Below are positions 1 to 7,080 of a stretch of DNA of 8,511 nt, piece after piece. The number at the start of each line of letters is the position of its first letter. The stretch's first letter is position 1. The stretch comes from Desulfobacteraceae bacterium. GTDB lineage: Bacteria; Desulfobacterota; Desulfobacteria; Desulfobacterales; Desulfobacteraceae. Where the stretch lies: the NCBI GenBank assembly GCA_024225895.1, contig JAAEMC010000013.1, positions 1 through 8,511 of the forward strand. The letters run 5' to 3'. The position numbers and the translations under genes were made by a program. The notes under the pieces are model-generated. The model did not search any database and was not told where the DNA came from. It worked only from the letters and a program-made list of their open reading frames with translations.

Positions 1-1810
1 ACACACTATAAATCATGTCAATCTCTTTGGCGAATTTTTTATAGATGGTGGCCCGTCTCACCTTCATGGTAGCGGTCATTTCATCATCGTCATGGTCCAG
101 TTCCTTGGTTAAGAGCAAAAATTTTCTGACATTTTCCACTCTTGCAAACCGGGCGTTCACCTGGTCTACTGCTTCCTGGATCAGTTTGATTACCTCAGGT
201 TTGCTGGACAAGGATTTAAATGTGGTATACGGCAGTTGGTTGCTGGTTGCCCATTTTCCCACATTTTCAAAATCAATCTGGATCAGGGCGGAGATGAATT
301 TTTTTCCGTCCCCAAGGACAATGGCTTCTTTGATATAGGGGCTGACTTTCAGTTCGTTTTCAATCAATGACGGAGCGATATTTTTGCCGCCGGATGTAAT
401 GAGAATATCTTTTTTCCTGTCCACAATGGATACATGGCCGTCTTCATCTTGTGTGGCAATATCTTCTGTCATCAGCCATCCGTCAATAATGGTTTTAGCG
501 GTTGCTTCAGGATTTTTATAATATCCCACAAAGACAGACAGGCCTTTTTTCATCAATTCGCCATCTTCAGCGATCTTGTATTCAATACAGGAAATAGGCT
601 TGCCGACCGTGCCAAGCTTTATGTCATTTCCCATATGGATGAAAGAAAGCCCGGTGCACTCGGTCATGCCGTAGCCTTCCTTGATGCAGATGCCCATGGC
701 CTGGAAAAAGAGCAGTTCTTCAGGGCTGACTTTTGCCGCAGCCGACAGGCTTAATCTGACTTTCCTCAAGCCCACATAGTTTTGCAGGGCGCGTCGTACC
801 AGCCAGTACGACACCCATGAAGCCAGTTTCAGTCCAGGGCTTAATTCTTTTTTGTCCAGGCGGGTCCTGGCAGCTTTATAGCCAATGCCCATACCTAAGT
901 TATAACACCATTGTTTAAACCGGCTGGAATCCTGGATATTGATGGCAATGGAGCTGTGCAGCTTTTCCCAGATCCTTGGGACACCAAGAAAGAGGGTGGG
1001 GGCAATTTCCCTTAAGTCGCTCTGGATGGTGGCAATACTCTCAGCAAAATTCACCGTGCTGCCTATGAACATGGGCAGATACAAACTGAAGATTTGTTCT
1101 GCCACGTGACACAGCGGCAAGTATGATACCACGGTATCATCTTTGGTTACTTCCATGGCCTGGGCCGAGGCCCATGTGGTGGCTTCCACATTTTTATGGC
1201 TTACCATGGCCCCTTTGGGCGGGCCTGTGGTCCCGGAAGTATAGATCATGATACAGACATCTTCGGGTTTTCCTTTTTTGACTTCTTCCAAAAAAAGATA
1301 GGGGCTTTTTTTATCCAGCTTTCTGCCTTTGGCCTCCACTTGTTCAAAGGAAATGATCATATCCTTTGGATATTTGCGCATGCCCTTCATGTCCTTGACA
1401 ATGATCTTTTTGAGCCTGGGCAGTTCTTCGATGACCTCAAGGATTTTATCGGTCTGTTCCTGGTCTTCGCACACAACCATGACCGAGTCGGAATGGTGGA
1501 CCACATATTTAACTTCTGCCGCAGGACTTGTGGGATAGACGCCCAGGGTAATCCCGCCCAGGCTGATGGAGGCAAGATCAGCAAAGAGCCATTCCTTGCA
1601 GTTTTCACTGATGATGGCCAGGTGATCACCCCTTTGAAACCCGAGTTCTGTAAGCCCCAGGGCAAAATGTTTTACATGGTCAAGGTATTGATTCCAGGTA
1701 ATACTTTGCCAGATGCCGAAATCCTTTTCCCGCAAAGCCACCTGGTGGCCGTTTTCCGCTACCCGGTCCAGGAAGACCCTGGGGATTGTCCTGTTGGTCA
1801 ACTCAGCCAT
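1..1810 (-). CDS. AMP-forming acyl-CoA ligase (long-chain fatty-acid-CoA ligase type), 3' end cut by the window
   Basis: This is an adenylate-forming enzyme (ANL superfamily) that activates a carboxylic acid with ATP and joins it to coenzyme A in the cytoplasm. From the ATG at 1810 the frame stays open for 603 codons to the window edge. Homologues of the FadD15 type are about 600 residues, so only a few C-terminal codons are missing. Visible motifs are the phosphate-binding loop YTSGTTGPPKGAM (about residues 190-202), YLPLCHVAEQ (230-239), GYGMTE (379-384), GYYKNPEAT (429-437), DRKKDILITSGGKNI (464-478) and a C-terminal TATMKVRR with the likely catalytic Lys near 583. Two motifs deviate: SAAAK stands where relatives usually have SGAAP or SGGAP (near 356-360), and TED where TGD is usual (448-450). 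It starts inside the end of livF with an AGGAGG-type site five bases upstream, so it is probably translationally coupled to the transporter. The substrate cannot be read from sequence; an acid imported by the Liv system is the natural candidate. Confidence 0.93.
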   Translation of the reverse strand, partial: MAELTNRTIPRVFLDRVAENGHQVALREKDFGIWQSITWNQYLDHVKHFALGLTELGFQRGDHLAIISENCKEWLFADLASISLGGITLGVYPTSPAAEVKYVVHHSDSVMVVCEDQEQTDKILEVIEELPRLKKIIVKDMKGMRKYPKDMIISFEQVEAKGRKLDKKSPYLFLEEVKKGKPEDVCIMIYTSGTTGPPKGAMVSHKNVEATTWASAQAMEVTKDDTVVSYLPLCHVAEQIFSLYLPMFIGSTVNFAESIATIQSDLREIAPTLFLGVPRIWEKLHSSIAINIQDSSRFKQWCYNLGMGIGYKAARTRLDKKELSPGLKLASWVSYWLVRRALQNYVGLRKVRLSLSAAAKVSPEELLFFQAMGICIKEGYGMTECTGLSFIHMGNDIKLGTVGKPISCIEYKIAEDGELMKKGLSVFVGYYKNPEATAKTIIDGWLMTEDIATQDEDGHVSIVDRKKDILITSGGKNIAPSLIENELKVSPYIKEAIVLGDGKKFISALIQIDFENVGKWATSNQLPYTTFKSLSSKPEVIKLIQEAVDQVNARFARVENVRKFLLLTKELDHDDDEMTATMKVRRATIYKKFAKEIDMIYSV

Positions 1811-2601
1811 CTTTTCCTCCGCTTGTAATGTTTAACGTTGCGGTAGCTTACATTTTCGCTGTTATCTCCCATCCCGAGATAAAATTCCTGGACATCCCGG
1901 TCGTTCAACAAGAGATCCACAGACCCGTCCAGTACAATGCGGCCGTTTTCCATGATATACCCGTAACTGCTGATTCCCAGGGCCATCTGGGCATTTTGTT
2001 CCACCAGCAGAATTGCCGTCCCTTCATTTTCATTAATTTTTTGGATGATTTCAAAGATTTCCTCCACCAGCATGGGGGCAAGACCCATGGAGGGCTCATC
2101 CAGCATCATCAGGGTCGGCTTTGCAAGCATGGCGCGGCTGATGACCAGCATCTGCTGCTCGCCGCCGCTTAAATATCCTGCCAGCCTTTTATACCGTTGT
2201 TTTAAAATTGGGAAATATTCAAAGCACTTGTCCAGATCTCTTTGAATCTGGGCCCGGCTTTTTTGCGTATATGCCCCGCAGATCAAATTTTCTTCCACGG
2301 TCAGATCCTCAAAAACCCTTCGGCCTTCCATGACCTGGAAAAGCCCTTTTTTAACAATGTGATGGGGCGCAAGTCCGGTCAAGGCCTCTCCCTGGTATTC
2401 AATATTTCCATCGGTGATTTCACCGTCTTCAAGGGGGAGAAATCCGCTGATTGCCTTTAGGGTGGTGGATTTGCCTGCTCCGTTGGAACCAAGCAATGCC
2501 ACGATAGTACCTTTTTTAACTTTCAGGGAAAGCCCTTTCAGCACCAGGATAATATTATTGTAAAGCACTTCTAAATTGTTGACCTCAAGAAGAGACGGCA
2601 C
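1798..2601 (-). CDS. livF: Branched-chain amino acid-type ABC transporter, ATPase subunit LivF
   Basis: This is one of the two cytoplasmic ATPases that power the Liv-type importer, pairing with LivG under the LivHM channel. From the chosen GTG start it has 267 residues. Motifs are Walker A GSNGAGKS (about 38-45), the Q-loop glutamine near 89 in FQVMEGRRVF, signature LSGGEQQ (144-150), Walker B LMMLDEP (164-170) and LVEQNA near 200-204. LVEQNA carries Gln at the usual switch-histidine place, as is normal for LivF. The frame opens further to a TTG at 2640, but that start has no good ribosome binding site. The GTG at 2601 has AGGAGG five bases upstream and leads straight into the domain start. 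Typical LivF is about 235 residues; this one adds a basic tail ending KHYKRRKRW after the EFYLG motif. I recall similar tails in desulfobacterial homologues linked to acyl-CoA ligases. The stop overlaps the ligase start by 13 bases. Confidence 0.95.
   Translation of the reverse strand: MPSLLEVNNLEVLYNNIILVLKGLSLKVKKGTIVALLGSNGAGKSTTLKAISGFLPLEDGEITDGNIEYQGEALTGLAPHHIVKKGLFQVMEGRRVFEDLTVEENLICGAYTQKSRAQIQRDLDKCFEYFPILKQRYKRLAGYLSGGEQQMLVISRAMLAKPTLMMLDEPSMGLAPMLVEEIFEIIQKINENEGTAILLVEQNAQMALGISSYGYIMENGRIVLDGSVDLLLNDRDVQEFYLGMGDNSENVSYRNVKHYKRRKRWLS
1816..1820 (-). promoter_or_regulatory. Ribosome binding site of the ligase gene, inside livF
   Basis: The minus strand reads GGAGG, then five bases, then the ATG of the ligase at 1810. 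The same bases encode the Arg-Arg-Lys-Arg part of the LivF C-terminal tail, so the site lies wholly within coding sequence. Ribosomes finishing livF at 1798 would sit on this start, which favours coupled translation. Confidence 0.75.
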
Positions 2602-2606
2602 GACTT

Positions 2607-2612
2607 CCTCCT
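2607..2612 (-). promoter_or_regulatory. Ribosome binding site that fixes the livF start
   Basis: The minus strand carries AGGAGG, then five bases, then GTG at 2601. This favours the GTG over the upstream in-frame TTG at 2640, whose nearest purine-rich stretch is weak and poorly spaced. Confidence 0.7.
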
Positions 2613-2652
2613 GTTGGTTTAATTTACCTTTTAGGGACAAGTGATGTATTGC

Positions 2653-2701
2653 AAATCCTTTTGTAGGGGCGGACCTTAAGTGTCCGCCCGTTTAAGGATT
2701 T
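2653..2701. repeat. Compound palindrome (REP-like) between livK and livF
   Basis: Two nested perfect inverted repeats are visible. The inner arms GGGCGGAC (2667-2674) and GTCCGCCC (2682-2689) enclose a 7-base loop. The outer arms AAATCCTT (2653-2660) and AAGGATTT (2694-2701) are separated from the inner stem by short internal loops. The whole lies in the spacer after the livK stop, on the operon transcript. The GTAGGGGCGGAC...GTCCGCCC core resembles short palindromic intergenic repeats found in many copies in a range of bacterial genomes; copy number here is unknown. It has no T-run after the stem on the minus strand, so it is not a standard terminator. It could stabilise the upstream livK message and lower livF and ligase expression, as REP elements do in other binding-protein operons. 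Confidence 0.7.
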
Positions 2702-2720
2702 ACACCATTTTTTTCAGGTC

Positions 2721-3902
2721 TTATTCATCCAATCTGATCCAGTCGGATGCTGGTACAAATTTTCCGCCCTGGGCTTTGTAGACTCTTCCTGACGCAGTGG
2801 CATTGGAGCCGGTAAAGCTGACCACACCGTTAAGACCGCCTGTATCCCAGTCTTTGACCTTGGGCAGCATGTTTTTCATGTTTTCCCCTGAAATAGGCAA
2901 GCCTTTATCATGGCACATGCGGGCAAGCTTGGTAATGATCATACCGGTGAACCAACCCTGCATATAAGAGTTGGGACGGTATTTAACATCCGGGGAATGC
3001 TTTTTATTATATGCCTGCATGGCCTTGATCATGGGCACGTCATCATTATACCAGTAGGCATAGGGAGAAACCCCCATGTAACCTTCGGCATCCGGTCCCA
3101 GCTTGTCCAAAAGCATCTTACTCATGGCCCAGAAGGTTCCCATGAAAGTAATATCCAGGCCAAAATCCTTTGCGCCCCTTATAACTTCTGGAATCGGCGG
3201 AACAACGTATCCCTGGAAAATGCAGTAATTGGGTTTTTTGCGCTTAAGGTCCAGAAGCTGGCTTGTAATGTCGACTGCGCCAACCTTGGTTACTTCTTCT
3301 GCCACAACTTCAATGCCCAGTTCCTTGGCAAGCTTTCTGGCAAAGGGGATGGGGTCCCGGCCAAATTCGGTGTCACTGTAAAAAAAGGCCACCCTATGGG
3401 GCTTGTTGTTCTTTTTTGGCTGGTCGGCGATGTATTTGAGCAACACACCGAACTGCTGGGCATAGGTGGCGCCGCTGACAAAAATATAAGGGTTTTTGCT
3501 CCGGTCGGCCAGTTCTTCTGAAAAGCTGGTGGACCCGTACAGGACATGATATCTGGAGTTGATTTCCGGTGCCATGGCCTTGCCTAACCCTGTGGATTCA
3601 CCATACATAACAGGCGGATTGTCCTTGGCCACAATTTTTTTAAACGAGGCAATAGCCCGCTGGAGATCATACCCGGTATCCTCGTAAATATATTTGAATT
3701 TTTTGCCACCCACACCCCCTTGCTCATTGGCATAACCAAGGGAATCCATCAGCCCCTGGTTGATGTGCTTGCCTGCAAAGGCAAAACGTCCGGTAATAGG
3801 CTGGCCTGCGCCGACTTTAATTACATCTTCGCCAAAGGCGGTTCCCATGCCGAGCACGAGAGATAGAACAAGAACAAGTAATAACACAATGCTTTTTTTC
3901 AT
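2721..3902 (-). CDS. livK: Periplasmic substrate-binding protein of the Liv-type ABC importer (Peripla_BP_6 family)
   Basis: This 393-residue protein is the periplasmic ligand receptor that delivers its substrate to LivHM. It begins with a Sec signal peptide: Lys-Lys, a hydrophobic run to about residue 20, and likely cleavage after Ala-Phe-Gly near residue 24. There is no lipobox cysteine, so it should be soluble. The mature part has family landmarks: GRFAFAGKHINQG (38-50), NEQGGVGGKK (59-68), YEDTGYD (73-79) and NPYIFVSGATYAQQ (137-150). The start ATG has AGGAG upstream at good spacing. It sits between livM (78-base gap) and livF (119-base gap), and has larger spacers than any other gene in the operon, consistent with separately tuned expression. 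The ligand is uncertain. The family binds branched-chain amino acids but also aromatic acids, amides and urea, and the neighbouring ligase hints at a carboxylic acid. Confidence 0.93.
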   Translation of the reverse strand: MKKSIVLLLVLVLSLVLGMGTAFGEDVIKVGAGQPITGRFAFAGKHINQGLMDSLGYANEQGGVGGKKFKYIYEDTGYDLQRAIASFKKIVAKDNPPVMYGESTGLGKAMAPEINSRYHVLYGSTSFSEELADRSKNPYIFVSGATYAQQFGVLLKYIADQPKKNNKPHRVAFFYSDTEFGRDPIPFARKLAKELGIEVVAEEVTKVGAVDITSQLLDLKRKKPNYCIFQGYVVPPIPEVIRGAKDFGLDITFMGTFWAMSKMLLDKLGPDAEGYMGVSPYAYWYNDDVPMIKAMQAYNKKHSPDVKYRPNSYMQGWFTGMIITKLARMCHDKGLPISGENMKNMLPKVKDWDTGGLNGVVSFTGSNATASGRVYKAQGGKFVPASDWIRLDE

Positions 3903-3980
3903 GGTGACTCCTTTCTTAAATTAAGGTTTAAGGGTTAATATTTTTTTGTTTGAAAAATTTTCTCCGGCCCTGATGCCGTA

Positions 3981-5024
3981 CTAATGTTCAAAGGGCCACA
4001 GTCTAAAATAATTTTTAATCCGGTACCAGATTTCAGCCAGGCCATGGGGCTCAAAGACCAGGAATCCGACAATTAAAAGGCCGAAAATTACCTGCTGGAA
4101 CGGAAAAAGAAAACTCATGGCTGTAGGGAAGATGGCCCCCAAAAGTCCCAGCAGGCTCTTGATCATTTCCGGTACAAAGGTCATAAAAATCGCCCCGAAA
4201 ATAGCGCCTAAAATACTTCCCAGCCCGCCCACGATGATCATGGCCAGATACCTTACGCTTTCAAGCAGCGGGAAATACTCCGGGGTCACGGTCTTTAGAA
4301 AATTAACATACAGGCAGCCGGCCACCCCTGCCATAAAGGAACTGATGGCAAACGCATAGGTTTTATACTGCAAAAGATTGATCCCCATGAGTTCGGCTGA
4401 GATATCCCGGTCCCTGATAGCAATAAATGCCCTTCCCACCCGGGTTCTGAAAAGATTCCTTGCCGCAGTCACACAGAGAATAACCAGGGTCAGGATTACA
4501 AAATAAAATTTAAAATCATTATCCAGAGCAATACCGAAAACTTTTGGTGTGGGCAGGTTGATACCCCGGATACCGCCGGTAACAGATTCCCAATGGACAA
4601 AAACGAACTCAAGGATGAGTTGGGCAGCCAGTGTGGCAATACCAAGATACAGACCCTTAAGCCTTAAAGAAGGTCCTCCAACAATGATGCCGAAAAGAGC
4701 GGCCATGATCCCGGAGAGCAAAAGACACAACAAGAAGGGGATGTCAAACCGGCTGGAAAAGATAGCAGCCGTATATCCTCCCACACCTATAAATGCGGCA
4801 TGGCCAAGTGAGATCTGACCGGCAAAACCTGTCAGGATATTTAAGCCCACCGCCCCTATGATGGTGATGCCTGTCACATTGGCCATGAATAGCAGGTAAT
4901 CTCCGGCCAGAAACGGGAAGGTCAGCAAAAAAATAAAAAGGATGCCAAGCCAGAAGCGGGATGTGGCATTTACAAAAACAGCTTCATCTGATGCGTATGT
5001 TACTCTATAGTCTCCAATATGCAT
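3981..5024 (-). CDS. livM: Liv-type ABC transporter, inner-membrane permease LivM
   Basis: This is one half of the inner-membrane channel, partnering LivH. It has 347 residues, with many hydrophobic segments from about residue 24 to 325. The LivM landmark GFAGQISLGHAAFIGVGGY lies at about 66-84, followed by LRLKGLYLGIATLA (120-133). The cytoplasmic loop that contacts the ATPase is TRVGRAFIAIRDRDISAELMGI (194-215). The protein ends with FEPHGLAEIW, typical of the family, plus a short polar tail. The N-terminus has about 20 residues before the first membrane segment. The ATG at 5024 follows the livH stop by 24 bases. Its AGGAG is about 12 bases upstream, which is longer than ideal but is the only obvious site. 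No truncation or frameshift was seen. Confidence 0.95.
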   Translation of the reverse strand: MHIGDYRVTYASDEAVFVNATSRFWLGILFIFLLTFPFLAGDYLLFMANVTGITIIGAVGLNILTGFAGQISLGHAAFIGVGGYTAAIFSSRFDIPFLLCLLLSGIMAALFGIIVGGPSLRLKGLYLGIATLAAQLILEFVFVHWESVTGGIRGINLPTPKVFGIALDNDFKFYFVILTLVILCVTAARNLFRTRVGRAFIAIRDRDISAELMGINLLQYKTYAFAISSFMAGVAGCLYVNFLKTVTPEYFPLLESVRYLAMIIVGGLGSILGAIFGAIFMTFVPEMIKSLLGLLGAIFPTAMSFLFPFQQVIFGLLIVGFLVFEPHGLAEIWYRIKNYFRLWPFEH

Positions 5025-5048
5025 GATTGTTTTTGGCTCCTGTTTTTG

Positions 5049-5933
5049 TTAAAGCCGTTCGATCTCTTTGGTGCCGAACAGGCCGTAGGGTTTGATTAAT
5101 AGGATAATGATCAGAACCACAAACGGGGCAAGATCCTTGACACCACCGTGGAAATACGGATCAAGGTAACCGCCTGCAAGATTTTCTAAAATTCCAACAA
5201 GAAGTCCGCCGATTACGGCACCCATAATGGAATCCAGGCCTCCCAAAATTACGATGGGAAAGATCTTCAGGCCGATATGGCCTAATGTGGGCTGGACCCC
5301 GCCTATATTACCGATGATAATCCCGCCCAAGGAAGCGGCAATGGCGCCGAATGCCCAGGAAATGGTGAACATGGATTTTACATTAATGCCCATGGAAAAG
5401 GCCGCGATCTGGTCATTTGCCGTGGCCCGCATGGCTACACCCACCTTGGCGTACTTGAATACGAGCAGGAAGACCACCACCACGACCATGGCCGTGACAA
5501 AGCCGTAGAAAAGGTTGGACCGCAGAACGATCTCGCCGATGATAATGGCTTTTCTGGGAAAAAGCGCAGGAAAACTTCTAAAACTGGAACCCCAGATGAT
5601 TTCGGCAATACCAAGCAGGATGGAGCTTAAACCGATTGTCACCATGATGATGCTGATATTGGGTTGTCCCAGCATATGCCTTAATATGAGACGTTCCACA
5701 AGTGCCCCTAACAATGCAGCCGCCACGATGACAAGAGGGATACCGATAAAAGGGGATAATTTCAAATATACGCTTAGGGAATAAAAAATATAAGCGCCGA
5801 TCATCATGAATTCGCCTGTGGCAAAATTAATGATATTGGTGGCCTTATAAATAAGAACAAACCCCAAAGCGATAAGGGCGTAAATACCCCCGACCAAAAA
5901 ACCGCTGACAATGAGCTGCAGGAAAATGTCCAT
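5049..5933 (-). CDS. livH: Liv-type ABC transporter, inner-membrane permease LivH
   Basis: This is the second half of the membrane channel, 294 residues, matching the usual LivH length of about 290-300. Landmarks in order are VGGIYALIALGFVLIYKAT (14-32), NFATGEFMMIGAY (36-48), the ATPase-contacting loop VGVAMRATANDQIAAFSMGI (164-183), FGAIAASLGGI (195-205) and the closing KPYGLFGTKE (281-290). Hydrophobic segments cover most of the protein. The ATG at 5933 follows the livG stop by only two bases, and AAAGGA five bases upstream lies within the last livG codons, so the two are tightly coupled. The substrate cannot be deduced from the permease alone. Confidence 0.96.
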   Translation of the reverse strand: MDIFLQLIVSGFLVGGIYALIALGFVLIYKATNIINFATGEFMMIGAYIFYSLSVYLKLSPFIGIPLVIVAAALLGALVERLILRHMLGQPNISIIMVTIGLSSILLGIAEIIWGSSFRSFPALFPRKAIIIGEIVLRSNLFYGFVTAMVVVVVFLLVFKYAKVGVAMRATANDQIAAFSMGINVKSMFTISWAFGAIAASLGGIIIGNIGGVQPTLGHIGLKIFPIVILGGLDSIMGAVIGGLLVGILENLAGGYLDPYFHGGVKDLAPFVVLIIILLIKPYGLFGTKEIERL

Positions 5934-5935
5934 GT

Positions 5936-6706
5936 TTATCCTTTCTTTTGCCCAAGGTATGCTTCAATAACCCGGGGGTGTTTTTGAACTTCCAAAGGGG
6001 TGCCGCAGGCAAGTGTGTGGCCGAAGTTCAGCACCAGAACCCGGTCTGATATATCCATGATCATTTTCATGTCATGTTCGATAAGCACAATGGTGGTGTT
6101 ATGCTCTTCTTTGATATCCAGGATAAACCGGGCCATGTCTTCGGTTTCTTCGGCGTTCATGCCGGCAACCGGTTCATCCATTAAAAGAATTTTAGGGCGC
6201 ATGGCCAGGGCCCGGGCAAGCTCCACCCGTTTTTGCAAACCATAGGCAAGGGAACCCACCGGCTTTTTTCGGATGGATTCTATCTCCAGAAAATCAATGA
6301 CCTCTTCTTCGATTTCCTTTCGAAGCCGTATCTCTTCTTTGTGGGCAGCACCCCAGTAAAAAAGAGCGGAAAAAAGACCGGTATTAAGAAGGGAATGGGC
6401 ACCCAGCTTGATGTTGTCTAAAACAGACATGCCATGGTAAAGGGCAATGTTCTGAAAGGTCCGGCCAAGTCCGAGAGCAGCGCGCTTATCAGCGCTTAAG
6501 CGGTCCATATTTTTGTTATTGAATGCAACACTTCCTTTGGTGGGCCGGTAAAACCCGCTGATAACATTTAAAATAGAGGTTTTCCCCGCACCATTTGGAC
6601 CTATAATGGCAAAGATTTCCCCTGGTTCTACAGAGAAAGAGACATCGGATAAGACTTCCAGACCGCCAAAACTCAAGGATACATCTTCAATGGAAAGTAT
6701 ACTCAT
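5936..6706 (-). CDS. livG: Liv-type ABC transporter, ATPase subunit LivG
   Basis: This is the first gene of the operon: the 256-residue ATPase that pairs with LivF, at the normal LivG length. Motifs are Walker A GPNGAGKT (36-43), the Q-loop glutamine at about 85 in GRTFQN, Walker B ILLMDEP (173-179), the D-loop AGMN (181-184) and the switch His at about 211 in IEHDM. The LivG-specific insert between the Q-loop and the signature is present (about 105-145). The ABC signature reads LAYGLQKR (153-160) where relatives usually have LSYGQQR/K; the Gln-to-Leu change is unusual. The C-terminus has the family sequence IEAYLG. AAGGAG five bases before the ATG is a good ribosome binding site. Immediately upstream lies the inverted-repeat element at 6719-6964, so the operon promoter is either inside it or beyond it. 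Confidence 0.95.
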   Translation of the reverse strand: MSILSIEDVSLSFGGLEVLSDVSFSVEPGEIFAIIGPNGAGKTSILNVISGFYRPTKGSVAFNNKNMDRLSADKRAALGLGRTFQNIALYHGMSVLDNIKLGAHSLLNTGLFSALFYWGAAHKEEIRLRKEIEEEVIDFLEIESIRKKPVGSLAYGLQKRVELARALAMRPKILLMDEPVAGMNAEETEDMARFILDIKEEHNTTIVLIEHDMKMIMDISDRVLVLNFGHTLACGTPLEVQKHPRVIEAYLGQKKG

Positions 6707-6750
6707 ATCAACTCCTTAACCCGGATATTTCATGAATCGAGTTTGTTTTA

Positions 6751-6804
6751 GCTGCAGGTTGTAGGGCATGCCGCTGTAATTATTTACCGTAAATGCCCTG
6801 CAGC
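6751..6804. repeat. Imperfect hairpin within the inverted-repeat element
   Basis: GCTGCAG (6751-6757) pairs with CTGCAGC (6798-6804), and GGCAT (6765-6769) pairs with ATGCC (6793-6797), leaving a 7-base bulge on the left arm. Within the livG leader transcript this could fold as a bulged stem. Confidence 0.5.
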
Positions 6805-6817
6805 GCAGCAGATGAGA

Positions 6818-6849
6818 CAAAATCGGTTCGCCGGGCAGGCGAGATTTTG
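6818..6849. repeat. Bulged 12-bp hairpin within the inverted-repeat element
   Basis: CAAAATC (6818-6824) pairs with GATTTTG (6843-6849), and TCGCC (6828-6832) with GGCGA (6838-6842), around a 5-base loop with a 3-base bulge. On the plus strand a run of seven T follows at 6854-6860, so it could act as a terminator for plus-strand transcripts, although no plus-strand gene lies upstream. On the minus strand it would be a leader hairpin before livG. Confidence 0.55.
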
Positions 6850-7080
6850 GGCATTTTTTTAAAAGACACTTTGTCTTTCTAAGTTGTTTAAAAAATTCCA
6901 TGTAATTAATTGTAATCATAACTGTTTTTAAAAAATTAATTAAAAGTTCATGAAATATTCGGGTAAAACGGTTGTCCTCCTTTTGAATGCTGTTGGCCGG
7001 CAGTCAATGGAGCAAATGCTTTTCAACATACCGTAGAAAAGAAAAAGACCCGAGTAAATCCATGAAACAAGTAAATTGAT

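Larger units (their letters stand above)
6719..6964. mobile_element. Candidate MITE-like element with 18-bp terminal inverted repeats
   Basis: ACCCGGATATTTCATGAA (6719-6736) and TTCATGAAATATTCGGGT (6947-6964) are inverted copies with one mismatch, bounding a 246-base segment with no credible gene. Inside are two imperfect hairpins (6751-6804, 6818-6849), a small one (AAAGAC/GTCTTT, 6862-6878) and an AT-rich end (6888-6946). Short length, terminal inverted repeats, internal secondary structure and no transposase fit a miniature inverted-repeat element mobilised in trans. No clear target duplication is visible; the flanks are TTA on the left and AAAA on the right. It ends 12 bases before the livG ATG and so forms the operon leader if transcribed. 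The only longer frame across it (minus 6716-6919, 67 codons) has no ribosome binding site and simply follows the repeat. Whether it is multicopy cannot be told from this window. Confidence 0.55.

Noticed and set aside
1196..1828. Long plus-strand frames opposite the ligase, livF and livK genes
   Set aside because: These are antisense shadows of well-supported minus-strand genes and match no known protein family.
6780..6854. A 24-codon minus-strand frame (MPKISPARR...) in the livG leader, possible leader peptide
   Set aside because: It lies wholly in the repeat hairpins, lacks a Shine-Dalgarno site and has no run of leucine, isoleucine or valine codons as expected for attenuation of a branched-chain amino acid operon.
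6716..6919. A 67-codon minus-strand frame ending just before livG
   Set aside because: No ribosome binding site at its ATG, and it spans the hairpins and one terminal repeat of the inverted-repeat element; the peptide has no recognisable domain. It is most likely a by-product of the repeat.
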